From: Acidobacteriota bacterium
Lineage (GTDB): Bacteria > Acidobacteriota > Vicinamibacteria > Vicinamibacterales > UBA2999
DNA length: 64,000 bases
Reading direction: 5' to 3'
NCBI GenBank assembly: GCA_013140775.1
Contig: JABFSA010000014.1
Coordinates: forward strand, 1-64,000
Both the position numbers and the translations under genes were made by a program. Under the pieces are notes generated by a model that ran no database searches, was not told the origin of the DNA, and saw only the letters and a list, made by a program, of their open reading frames with translations. Every line of letters starts with the position of its first letter. Positions within the stretch are counted from its first letter, which is position 1. Shown piece after piece: positions 44,201 to 51,307 of the stretch.

Positions 44201-44271
44201 GGTGCGAGGGTGCGGGAGTGCGGGGGTGCGACGGTGCGAGTGCGAAGGTGCGAGGTGCGAAGGTGCGAGGG
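44201..44271. repeat. Short tandem array of GGTGCGA-type 7-8-base units
   Basis: About nine degenerate copies of GGTGCGA with an occasional extra base fill 71 bases and abut the stop codon (44272-44274) of the outer-membrane protein gene. The rest of the gap, 44096-44200, contains no gene. Two further GGTGCGA units follow the amine-oxidase remnant near 57986. Confidence 0.75.
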
Positions 44272-44808
44272 TCAAAACCGCCACGCGAGGCCAATTCGGA
44301 TGGGCGCGACCGCGAGTAATTCCCCACCTTCCGAACCGATCATCAGTCGGCCGTCAGCAAAGAGGCTTGCGCGCGCGCCGAGTGGCACGTAGAGCCCGCC
44401 GCCAAACAGCGCCGCGCGCACGTCGTTGGTCACGGACTCGGGGAACTGTGCGTTGACGTTCGGCCGCGACCGGCCAGCGGCGAATCCCACGAGCCCGTAC
44501 GGTCCAACGCGGTCACGCCCGAACGGTGCGACGCGCAACTCCGCGGCAGCCAGCGTCAGCGTTCCACCACGAAACGTCGAAAAGCTATCGCGCCCTTCCG
44601 CGCTTGTTTCTGTCGAAAGGTGCGTTCGTTCGACGCCGACAAGGATCGCCAGGGGCGAATCAGGAAAGAAGCCCACTCCGGCAGCGAGGCTGTAGCCGCT
44701 GTCGATGAGCGTGGGACCAGCGGATGCGTGTACAGCGAATGACTGCGCATGCGCCGCGGACGGATACCCAACAAGCAGAAAAACGAGCAGACCAGGCATG
44801 AATCGCAT
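44272..44808 (-). CDS. Outer-membrane beta-barrel protein (porin-like, about 178 residues)
   Basis: A 178-residue protein with signal peptide MRFMPGLLVFLLVGYPSAAH (cleavage near AHA-QS), then alternating strands and turns: FAVHASAGPTLIDSGYSLAA, FPDSPLAILVGVERTH, GGTLTLAAAELRVAPFGRDR, GPYGLVGFAAGRSRPNVN, FGGGLYVPLGARASLFADGR, and a C-terminal IRIGLAWRF with a terminal Phe that fits Bam-dependent barrels. Probably an eight-stranded OmpA/OmpX-like barrel; function unknown. The ATG at 44808 is chosen; 44799 is an alternative. It diverges from 44889-45815. Confidence 0.72.
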   Translation of the reverse strand: MRFMPGLLVFLLVGYPSAAHAQSFAVHASAGPTLIDSGYSLAAGVGFFPDSPLAILVGVERTHLSTETSAEGRDSFSTFRGGTLTLAAAELRVAPFGRDRVGPYGLVGFAAGRSRPNVNAQFPESVTNDVRAALFGGGLYVPLGARASLFADGRLMIGSEGGELLAVAPIRIGLAWRF

Positions 44809-44888
44809 ACCCGGTCGGCTGCAAGGCAGGTGCCGAGGCGTGGTAGCATCCGCGCCGTCGATCCTGCCCTTTCCGGGACGGTGAGCAA

Positions 44889-45815
44889 ATGAGAGAACCC
44901 GCACAGATGCGCGCGTGCACGTGGATTTTTCTGGCCATCCTTGCCTTCGCCGTCATTCAACGTCCATCGGTCACCCTGGCGCAGGGCGGCGGGGCCCCGG
45001 GCGGCTGGGTGACACCGGACTACGCCGAGCCTCAAGTGCCCGTGGCCCGTCGCTCGTCAGCGCCGCGGCGGAGCATGGCCGGCACGTGGATCCCAATCGG
45101 TCGTTTCGGCACCGGCACACAGGCGGGCGGCGTGCACCTCAAGCCGAACGATGGGCGTCCCGAGAACCAGCTCCCGTACACGCCTTTCGGACTGAAGCTC
45201 TACGAGACGCACAAGGCGCTCGAGGGCGCGGATGCCGTACCGCCGGCACTGGGTAACGACCCGAGAAACCTCTGCGAGCCCCTCGGCATGCCCCGCGTGA
45301 ACCACTACAACCTCAACCTCGTGCAGATCATGCAGGACGACTACAAGGTCGCGATCCTGTATCAATTCGACAACAGGTGGCGTGTCATCTGGACCGACGG
45401 CCGCCAGCTGCCGACGGTCGTCGAGGGAGGCGCGGTGAAGCTCGGTGACGAGATCCGCGAGCAGCGATTCCTCGGCTATAGCGTCGGCCGCTGGTCGGAC
45501 GATACGACGCTCGAGGCCGTGACCGTGGGGACCATGCCCGAGGATCGTGTGTGGCTCGACTCGACGGGTCGTCCGATCACCGATCAGGTGCGCGTCACCG
45601 AGCGGATCCGACGGCTCGATTCCCACACCATCGAGTGGTCGGAAACGATTGACGACCCGAAGGTCTATTCGAAGCCATGGGAGACGATGAGGCTCCCGAT
45701 GCGGCTGGCCGATCCTCGTACCGACGTCATGGAGTACTACTGTTCGCCCGTCGAGCAGCAGAACTACAACCGGCGATTCGGCAACAGTGCGAGCGGCGGC
45801 GCAGGGGGCCGGTAA
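44889..45815 (+). CDS. Secreted WEGDTL-family protein of unknown function
   Basis: The 308-residue product has a signal peptide (MRACTWIFLAILAFAVIQRP, then TLAQ). It is a close paralogue of 7955-8830: APRRSMAGTWIPIGRF, LKPNDGRPENQLPYTPFGLK, THKALEGADAVPPALGNDPR, CEPLGMPRVNHYNLN, NRWRVIWTDGRQLPTVVEGG, FLGYSVGRWSDDTTLEAVTV, WLDSTGRPITDQVRVTERIR, DDPKVYSKPWETMRLPMRLA. It is followed 31 bases later by a DUF6152 gene (45847-46254), the same partner as in the 7514-8830 pair. GGTGAG precedes the ATG; 44907 is another possible start. Confidence 0.8.
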   Translation: MREPAQMRACTWIFLAILAFAVIQRPSVTLAQGGGAPGGWVTPDYAEPQVPVARRSSAPRRSMAGTWIPIGRFGTGTQAGGVHLKPNDGRPENQLPYTPFGLKLYETHKALEGADAVPPALGNDPRNLCEPLGMPRVNHYNLNLVQIMQDDYKVAILYQFDNRWRVIWTDGRQLPTVVEGGAVKLGDEIREQRFLGYSVGRWSDDTTLEAVTVGTMPEDRVWLDSTGRPITDQVRVTERIRRLDSHTIEWSETIDDPKVYSKPWETMRLPMRLADPRTDVMEYYCSPVEQQNYNRRFGNSASGGAGGR

Positions 45816-45846
45816 TCCCCGCATGGCTTCGGAAACGGAGGCGCGT

Positions 45847-46254
45847 ATGTTCAGAGTGCGAGTATGTGTCCTGATCGCATCCCTGGGACTCGTGGAGCCA
45901 GTTGCGATGGCCGCTCATCACGGCAGCGCGGCGTTCGAGTCTGGCAAGAGCGTGGTGCTCAAGGGCACTGTGAAGGAGTGGGTGTACTCCAACCCGCATT
46001 GCCTGCTCGTGCTGGACGTCAAGCGTGAGGACGGCACGCTCGTCGAATGGGTGGCGGAGGGCCAGGCGCCCAACACCATTTTCCCTGTGGGCTACCGCAA
46101 GGATTCGTTCAAGCCTGGAGATCAGGTGGCGATCACCGTCGAGCAGGTGAAGACCGGCCAGCCAGTCGGCCGGATTCTCGAAGCGGTTCTCGCCGACGGC
46201 AGCGTGCTGGGGCGAGCCTCCTCGGCAGGCGCCCCCCCGCCGCGCGATCAGTAA
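45847..46254 (+). CDS. DUF6152 family periplasmic protein
   Basis: A 135-residue protein with signal peptide (MFRVRVCVLIASLGLVEPVA) ending MAA and predicted mature N-terminus His-His-Gly-Ser (cleavage after AMA would add one Ala). The signature is VLKGTVKEWVYSNPHCLLVL, WVAEGQAPNTIFPVGYRKDS, FKPGDQVAITVEQVKTGQPV. It is closest to 7514-7921. CGGAGG lies five bases before the ATG at 45847; the earlier ATG at 45823 has no good site. It is convergent with the aldolase-type gene, separated by a long inverted repeat. Confidence 0.87.
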   Translation: MFRVRVCVLIASLGLVEPVAMAAHHGSAAFESGKSVVLKGTVKEWVYSNPHCLLVLDVKREDGTLVEWVAEGQAPNTIFPVGYRKDSFKPGDQVAITVEQVKTGQPVGRILEAVLADGSVLGRASSAGAPPPRDQ

Positions 46255-46270
46255 GTCGATCTATCCAATG

Positions 46271-46400
46271 CGCGTGTGCGACCAGATGTCGCTCCGCGAA
46301 ACCGACGTACTCTCACATACTCAGCCTTCGCCGCCGAACAACACGCTAGGCCAATACACCTCCCACGGTTTCGCTCCGGACATCTGGTCGCACACACGCG
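46271..46400. repeat. Long imperfect inverted repeat between convergent genes
   Basis: Arm 46271-46304 (CGCGTGTGCGACCAGATGTC...) and arm 46366-46400 are reverse complements over about 34 bases with a few differences, separated by 61 bases. Transcribed, this makes a very strong hairpin. It lies between the convergent stops at 46254 and 46428. No ORF and no R1/R2 similarity. It could be a bidirectional terminator, a MITE or a structured RNA. Confidence 0.75.
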
Positions 46401-46427
46401 TAAGACGGTGCGCGGCGTCGCCGTCGG

Positions 46428-48035
46428 CTAACGAACAGGAATGGTCTGCGCCCAATACACCCAGTCGCGTCCTTCTGGCGGGCCAAGCTGCTGTCCGCCT
46501 CCGCCGCCGCCACCACCCTGCGGGCCACCACCGGCGTTCGCAGCCGCCTCAGCCGGAGGCGCCGGAGCAGCCAGAACCTCGTTGAGATAGGTGACTCTCC
46601 CCTTCAAGCCCATGGCCTGCAGCTGGATTCTCGCGTTCTGGCGTAGCTGATACGCGTTGCCTGTAAGGTTGTAGATGGACGGGCGTGCCATTACGACGCC
46701 GTGGCCCGACAGCAGCACGCCCGCCTTCTTGCCAAGCGCAGCTGCAACACCCTGTCCGAGCGCGGGGTTCGACAGGAGCGGCTGCTTGGGATCGAGCGTT
46801 GACAGATTGAACACTGCAAGCCCGTCGCCGATGAAGGCAGCGCCGTTCACGATGGGGCGCAGTGGCACACCGCGTGACAACGCGACGATCTCCGGCGGCT
46901 GCGCATACAGCACGGCTTTCACGTCGGGATTCGCCTTATAGATCTCGTCGTCTATCGACAGCCCCATCGTGTCTGGACTCGGCTTGGTGATGTCCCGCTC
47001 GATGATGTCCTTGTCGGTGACGCTGCCCGGTGCGGCGGTCGCCACGAAGTAGCTGTTGGGGTTGCTCGGATGCCGAATGCTGACGTGGCCGGCGGTCCCG
47101 AGTATTCCCACGGACTCATCGGAGAGGATGCGGTTGGCGAGCACGAGGTCGTGACGTGCGGCGCCTACGGGATCGGCGGGCTTCGTCGGCATGGGCGCAG
47201 GGTTCGTGGGCACCTGGCCGTTCTCGGCAAGCAGGTCCACGCGTCGATAGTGGTCCCACGCCTTCTTATCCGCGGCCTCGTCGTCCACGATCGCTTCGGG
47301 CTGTGCGGAACTGCCGATCGACACGGCGGCCATCTGCGATCGCGCGTTCTCTCGCAGCGCGGTCACGCGATGGATCACCTCGGGCAACGATCGGGCGGCC
47401 AGAGAAATGCCGTGGCCCCACAGCAGCACCGCTTCGTTGCCACCCATCTTCTCCGCCATCGACTGGCCAAGCAGATTGGAACTGACGATGCCGTTGCGGC
47501 CACCGTTGAGCGGCCGGATATCCCAGACGGGGACAGGCTTGTTCGGTCCCCAGTACAGCGGGACCGAGGTCGCACCGAAGGCCACGAACTCCGGCGAATG
47601 CGCGTGCACCACCGCCATCACATCCGGCCTCGCCTTGAAGATCTGGCCGTGCAGATAGATTTCACGCGCGCTGTCGTTGCGAGGACCGTTGACCGGGACG
47701 CTCTCGAGGTCGTACTCGACCATGTCACTCAGGGTCGCGCCACCGGGCGCGACGAAGCGAGCCATGTACCAGTGGTTGGGGTTCGTCTTGCTGCGAGCGC
47801 TCACGTGGGCCTGGATGTCCAGAATGCCCACTTCGCGCGTGAGGATGCGGTTGGCGAGGACAAGATCTTCGAGCAGTTCCTGTTCCGGAAGTGGCGCCGC
47901 TGGTTGAGATGCGGCTGCCTGATCCCCTGCTCCAGCACCAGCGTTGCCTGTCGGCGTTTCAGAAGAGCAGCCCACCAGCAGCAGTGCGCCGAGAACCACC
48001 GTCACCGGACGCCAGGTCAGCATCGTGCGTGTCAT
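46428..48035 (-). CDS. Lipoprotein with two tandem class II aldolase/adducin domains
   Basis: The 535-residue product starts with a lipoprotein signal (VTVVLGALLLVGCSSETPTG; Cys near residue 23), a Gly/Ala linker and two class II aldolase domains. Domain 1 (about 55-260) keeps the metal motifs (VVHAHSPEFVAFG and LLWGHGISLA). In domain 2 (about 300-500) the HxH motif reads VLYAQPPEIVALS, with Tyr and Gln replacing both His, although LLSGHGVVMA keeps the third. Domain 2 is probably non-catalytic. The C-terminus is Gly-rich (GGGPQGGGGGGGGQQ). GGAGGAGAG precedes the ATG at 48035. The relative at 1-923 has one domain. Substrate unknown. Confidence 0.85.
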   Translation of the reverse strand: MTRTMLTWRPVTVVLGALLLVGCSSETPTGNAGAGAGDQAAASQPAAPLPEQELLEDLVLANRILTREVGILDIQAHVSARSKTNPNHWYMARFVAPGGATLSDMVEYDLESVPVNGPRNDSAREIYLHGQIFKARPDVMAVVHAHSPEFVAFGATSVPLYWGPNKPVPVWDIRPLNGGRNGIVSSNLLGQSMAEKMGGNEAVLLWGHGISLAARSLPEVIHRVTALRENARSQMAAVSIGSSAQPEAIVDDEAADKKAWDHYRRVDLLAENGQVPTNPAPMPTKPADPVGAARHDLVLANRILSDESVGILGTAGHVSIRHPSNPNSYFVATAAPGSVTDKDIIERDITKPSPDTMGLSIDDEIYKANPDVKAVLYAQPPEIVALSRGVPLRPIVNGAAFIGDGLAVFNLSTLDPKQPLLSNPALGQGVAAALGKKAGVLLSGHGVVMARPSIYNLTGNAYQLRQNARIQLQAMGLKGRVTYLNEVLAAPAPPAEAAANAGGGPQGGGGGGGGQQLGPPEGRDWVYWAQTIPVR

Positions 48036-48065
48036 ATCTCTCCTCCGCCAGGTTAAAGCCGATGC

Positions 48066-48097
48066 GCGAGTCGAAGGCGTCGCGGCCTTCGACTCGC
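48066..48097 (-). terminator. Perfect 13-bp hairpin between two minus-strand genes
   Basis: GCGAGTCGAAGGC (48066-48078) and GCCTTCGACTCGC (48085-48097) are exact complements with a 6-base loop. The hairpin lies between the FG-GAP gene (ends 48118) and the aldolase lipoprotein (starts 48035). On the minus strand it is followed by a short TTT only. It is likely a terminator or attenuator. Confidence 0.6.
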
Positions 48098-48117
48098 TGT
48101 CACGACAAAGCTGTCCC

Positions 48118-49758
48118 CTACTGGGACACCTCCCATACGTACACCGCGCCCGATTGCGGCATGGAGTTGTCATTCTCGTTGCCATTGACACCGGCCACGC
48201 CGCCACTTTCCATGCGCGCGCCGGTGACCAGTGTGCGGCCGTCGCCAGTCACCGCGACGGCGGTGCCGAACTCGTCGTATTCCTCAGCGTTGCTGGCCTT
48301 CATGTAGGCCAACTGGGCCCACGACGTTCCAGTGCGCCTGAAGACATAGGCCGCGCCGCTCTCGACCGCAGAATCGTCTTTCTGGTCGCCGTCGATTCCC
48401 CGCGCCCGGCTGTCCTCCATCGGCGCCGCTACCAGCAACGTGTTGCCATCTGCGCTCAAGGCGAGGTTGGCTGCAAACCAATCCTGCAGTTGCGGAGAAG
48501 ACGACTTGATGAACGCCTGCTCTGTCCACGTGCCGTTGCCGCGCACCCAGACGTACGCGGCGCCGGCTGATCCACCCGACGCGTCTTCGGGTTTGTCGGT
48601 GTTGCACCCCTGCGGACTGATGCCACCCAGAAGGCACGATTCATCGGCGGCGCCTCCGATGATGGTGTTGCCATCGGCGCTGATGGCGATCGAAAAGCCC
48701 AGCGCGTCGTTGCCCTCGGAGCGCGAGCCCTTCAGATATGCGTCCTGCTTCCATGCCCCACCGGCGCGGTTAAAAACATAGAGTGCGCCGGACCCGTTCG
48801 CCCCATTCCCCTGATCCGCAACATTCACGCCGCGGCCAGGTCCGTCTTCGTCATAGCCAGCCGCCACCAGCGTGTTTCCGTCGTGGCTCAGGGCGACGTC
48901 GTACCCGAAGAGGTCGGCTGCTTCAGTATTCGAGCCCTTGACGTACGCCTGCTGCGCCCAGCTGGTGCCCGTCCGCGAGTAGACGTACACGGCGCCAGCG
49001 GAGTTTGCGGAATCGTCCGCGGCGTTGCCGTTGATGCCCGTGGCCACGCTGTCTTCGGTGATGGCACCAACTGCGAGCGTGTTACCGTCGCCGCTCAAGG
49101 CGATCGAGGAGCCAAACTGATCTCCGTCCGCAGTCGGATCGTCCAGATCTGCCGGGTGGCCAGTGTTCGACGCCTTGACGTATGCCTGTTGCGACCAGGA
49201 TTCACCGGACCGCACGAAGACGTACGCAGCGCCGGCCTGGGGCATGGAGGTGTCGTTCTGATTGCCATTGACGCCGGTGGCAGCGCTCGGCTCCCAGGGA
49301 GCTGAGACAGCCAGAGTATTGCCATCGGCGCTCACAGCAACGCTCATCCCGAAGAGGTTGCTCTGACCGGCATTGGACGCCTTCACATACGCCTGCTGCA
49401 CCCAGGCGCCGTTGCGCCGGACGAACACATAGACAGCACCCGAGTTGTAAAGCGAGTTGTCGGCAGCGTTCCCGTTGATGCCCCGGGCATTGCTGCTCTC
49501 GTGAGGTGCGCCGACGACCATCGTGTTGCCGTCGGCACTGACGGCGAGCGCACTGCCAATGTGTCCAGGCAGCGAACCACCGCACGCGAAGTGGTCACCC
49601 ATGTCGGGGTTGGACGCCTTCAGGTAGGCCACCTGCCTCACCTGTGGGACGGATGACGATGGTGCGGGCTGCGACTCGGTGCGGGCGCAGCTGATGGCGG
49701 CAGCGGAGACTCCTAACGCGACAACGGCCGAAAGCCCAACCCTCGGTCCTCGAATCAT
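48118..49758 (-). CDS. Exported FG-GAP/integrin-like seven-repeat protein
   Basis: A 546-residue protein with an N-terminal signal (VGLSAVVALGVSAAAISCAR; the Cys may be lipid-modified) and about seven repeats of 60-70 residues. Each reads roughly FGxSVAVSADGNTLAVGAPxE, then a SxATGxNGNxxDxSxxxxGA stretch, then AYVFxRxGxSWxQQAYVKAS. This is the FG-GAP type, predicted to form a seven-bladed beta-propeller with Ca-binding-like Asp/Asn loops. Surface binding is likely; enzymatic motifs were not seen. GGAG lies 7 bases before the ATG at 49758 (a GTG two codons earlier is possible). The genes around it are not obviously related. Confidence 0.82.
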   Translation of the reverse strand: MIRGPRVGLSAVVALGVSAAAISCARTESQPAPSSSVPQVRQVAYLKASNPDMGDHFACGGSLPGHIGSALAVSADGNTMVVGAPHESSNARGINGNAADNSLYNSGAVYVFVRRNGAWVQQAYVKASNAGQSNLFGMSVAVSADGNTLAVSAPWEPSAATGVNGNQNDTSMPQAGAAYVFVRSGESWSQQAYVKASNTGHPADLDDPTADGDQFGSSIALSGDGNTLAVGAITEDSVATGINGNAADDSANSAGAVYVYSRTGTSWAQQAYVKGSNTEAADLFGYDVALSHDGNTLVAAGYDEDGPGRGVNVADQGNGANGSGALYVFNRAGGAWKQDAYLKGSRSEGNDALGFSIAISADGNTIIGGAADESCLLGGISPQGCNTDKPEDASGGSAGAAYVWVRGNGTWTEQAFIKSSSPQLQDWFAANLALSADGNTLLVAAPMEDSRARGIDGDQKDDSAVESGAAYVFRRTGTSWAQLAYMKASNAEEYDEFGTAVAVTGDGRTLVTGARMESGGVAGVNGNENDNSMPQSGAVYVWEVSQ

Positions 49759-49850
49759 GACCACTCCTCAAATGCAGACAGTGTGTGGGACGCCTGGCTC
49801 AAACAACGGCCAGCACTGTCTCATCCTCGGAGCGAGGGAGTCAAACGGAG

Positions 49851-49947
49851 GGCTCTGGGCTTTAGGCTTTCGGCCCTGGCGCTGGCTTTAGTCTCTAGTT
49901 GGTACGAACGACCACGCCTAGAGCCTAAAGCCGAGAGCCGAGAGCCT
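49851..49947. repeat. Intergenic inverted repeat with GAGAGCC heptamers (R3)
   Basis: GGGCTTTAGGCTTTCGGCCC near 49857-49876 is partly complementary to GCCTAAAGCCGAGAGCCGAG at 49922-49941, which is itself made of GAGAGCC heptamers. The element ends at the stop codon of the PRC-barrel gene (49948). The rest of the gap, 49759-49850, shows nothing. Confidence 0.6.
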
Positions 49948-50658
49948 TCAGTGTCGCGCCTTCGCGGCTTCGTCCTCCGCGTCGCGGCGCCGCTTGTTCT
50001 CGTCTTCCGCCGTCTCGCCCACGTGGGTCTGCTCGCCGCCGGTTTCGAGTCCAATCACATCGCCGGGCTGCGCGCGTCCACCTGGGTACGGGCTCGGTTC
50101 AGGTGCATGCGCCTGACCGATGGGATCGTTGTCGCGTATCAACCGCTCGCGGCGTCCACCGGCGAAGTCGGTGCTTCCCCACCACTCCGGACTCCTGAAG
50201 TCTGGCCGCTCCCATGGCGGTAGCGCGCCGGCTGAGTACGACCCCGGTCCTGTCACGTTGCAGGCTCGGGAGGTCTCATCAGTGAAACGGTTGATCTGCG
50301 TTTCATCGAACTCCTGGAAGGCGTCCTTGTCGAAACCAGGAAAGCGTTCCACGCGATCTTTTGTGACATCCGCGACGAGCACCTTGCGGTCGCGGTCGAA
50401 CTGCGCATGGCCTACCGGCAGCAGGAACAGTCTGGATTTGAACCAGCCTCCCGAATCGACGGCAATGTAGTAGGGCCGGCCCGACGCCGAATCCACGACA
50501 AATCCTTCAACCTCTCCAAGCCGCTCCCCCGTGGGGCTCTCGACATTCATCTCGTCGAAGTCAACCACCTGATCAGCGAACTCATCGGCATCAACGTGCC
50601 GCAAATGTGGATACGGATGATCCAAGGCTTCCCCCAATCCGCGCGTCAGTGCGCTCAT
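49948..50658 (-). CDS. PRC-barrel domain protein
   Basis: The 236-residue product has no signal peptide, so it is probably cytosolic. Residues about 35-105 form a PRC-barrel: DEMNVESPTGERLGEVEGFV, ASGRPYYIAVDSGGWFKSRL, FLLPVGHAQFDRDRKVLVAD. The C-terminal half is charged and low-complexity (GGRRERLIRDNDPIGQAHAP, EDENKRRRDAEDEAAKARH). PRC-barrels occur in ribosome maturation, photosynthetic and stress proteins; stand-alone forms are often linked to stress response. There is no good ribosome-binding site before the ATG. It diverges from the DUF6152 gene at 50882. Confidence 0.8.
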   Translation of the reverse strand: MSALTRGLGEALDHPYPHLRHVDADEFADQVVDFDEMNVESPTGERLGEVEGFVVDSASGRPYYIAVDSGGWFKSRLFLLPVGHAQFDRDRKVLVADVTKDRVERFPGFDKDAFQEFDETQINRFTDETSRACNVTGPGSYSAGALPPWERPDFRSPEWWGSTDFAGGRRERLIRDNDPIGQAHAPEPSPYPGGRAQPGDVIGLETGGEQTHVGETAEDENKRRRDAEDEAAKARH

Positions 50659-50700
50659 ACAGGTAATGAAGCAAGAGGGTTGCCGGTCCGTAATGAGGTC

Positions 50701-50728
50701 GAGCCCCCAGCCCCGAGTCCCGAGCCCC
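50701..50728. repeat. Four GAGYCCC heptamers
   Basis: GAGCCCC CAGCCCC GAGTCCC GAGCCCC in direct tandem in the 223-base divergent gap between the PRC-barrel and DUF6152 genes. The same heptamer forms a three-unit array at 59804-59824. Confidence 0.65.
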
Positions 50729-50881
50729 GGAACGTGGCCTTACAGATGCCCGCAATTCGCCACCGAATCGGTAAGAAACGGGTGGGTAGTGGCGAAGTCA
50801 GCCATGGGCTGCGATACTTACGGGGACACGTTGGTCGGTACGGCACCGGCTCCGGCACGGACGAACGAAGGAGTAATGGGC

Positions 50882-51307
50882 ATGGGCATTACGAGGCGAG
50901 CAGTGGCAATCGTCGGCGTCATCACCGCGCTGGCGGGAATCTCGGTGCAGGCGCACCACTCCTGGACGGCGGTGTTCGACGAAGACAAGCCGATCGTCGT
51001 GACGGGAACCCTGACGAAGGTCGAGTTCGTCAATCCCCACGGCTGGATCTGGATCGACGTCAAGAACGCAGACGGGACGGTCGCCAGCTATGGCGTCGAA
51101 GGCGGCGCGCCCAACGGCCTCATCCGGAACGGTGTCACCAAGAACTCGATGAAGCTCGGCGAAACGCTGACCGTCCGTGGATATGGCTCGAGAGACGGTT
51201 CGAACCTCATCGCCGGCGTGAGCTACACAAAAGCAGACGGCTCCCAGTTCTTCCTTGGCAATGAAGGCGCCGAGAACGCAGCCAAAGCCAAGGGCAACCT
51301 CAAGTGA
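50882..51307 (+). CDS. DUF6152 family periplasmic protein
   Basis: A 141-residue protein with signal peptide (RRAVAIVGVITALAGISVQA) and mature N-terminus His-His-Ser-Trp. The signature is VVTGTLTKVEFVNPHGWIWI, YGVEGGAPNGLIRNGVTKNS, MKLGETLTVRGYGSRDGSNL. AAGGAG at 50868-50873 fits the ATG at 50882; the ATG at 50876 is too close. The cytochrome gene begins on its stop codon (GTGA), so the pair is coupled. This is the only DUF6152 gene in the window tied directly to a cytochrome. Confidence 0.88.
   Translation: MGITRRAVAIVGVITALAGISVQAHHSWTAVFDEDKPIVVTGTLTKVEFVNPHGWIWIDVKNADGTVASYGVEGGAPNGLIRNGVTKNSMKLGETLTVRGYGSRDGSNLIAGVSYTKADGSQFFLGNEGAENAAKAKGNLK

Noticed and set aside
44201..44271. Possible CRISPR array
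   Set aside because: Units are 7-8 bases with no spacers of constant length, so it is a simple tandem repeat.
50407..51264. A 285-codon plus-strand frame across the PRC-barrel and DUF6152 genes
   Set aside because: It spans two genes with clear domains in other frames and has only low-complexity Arg-rich content.
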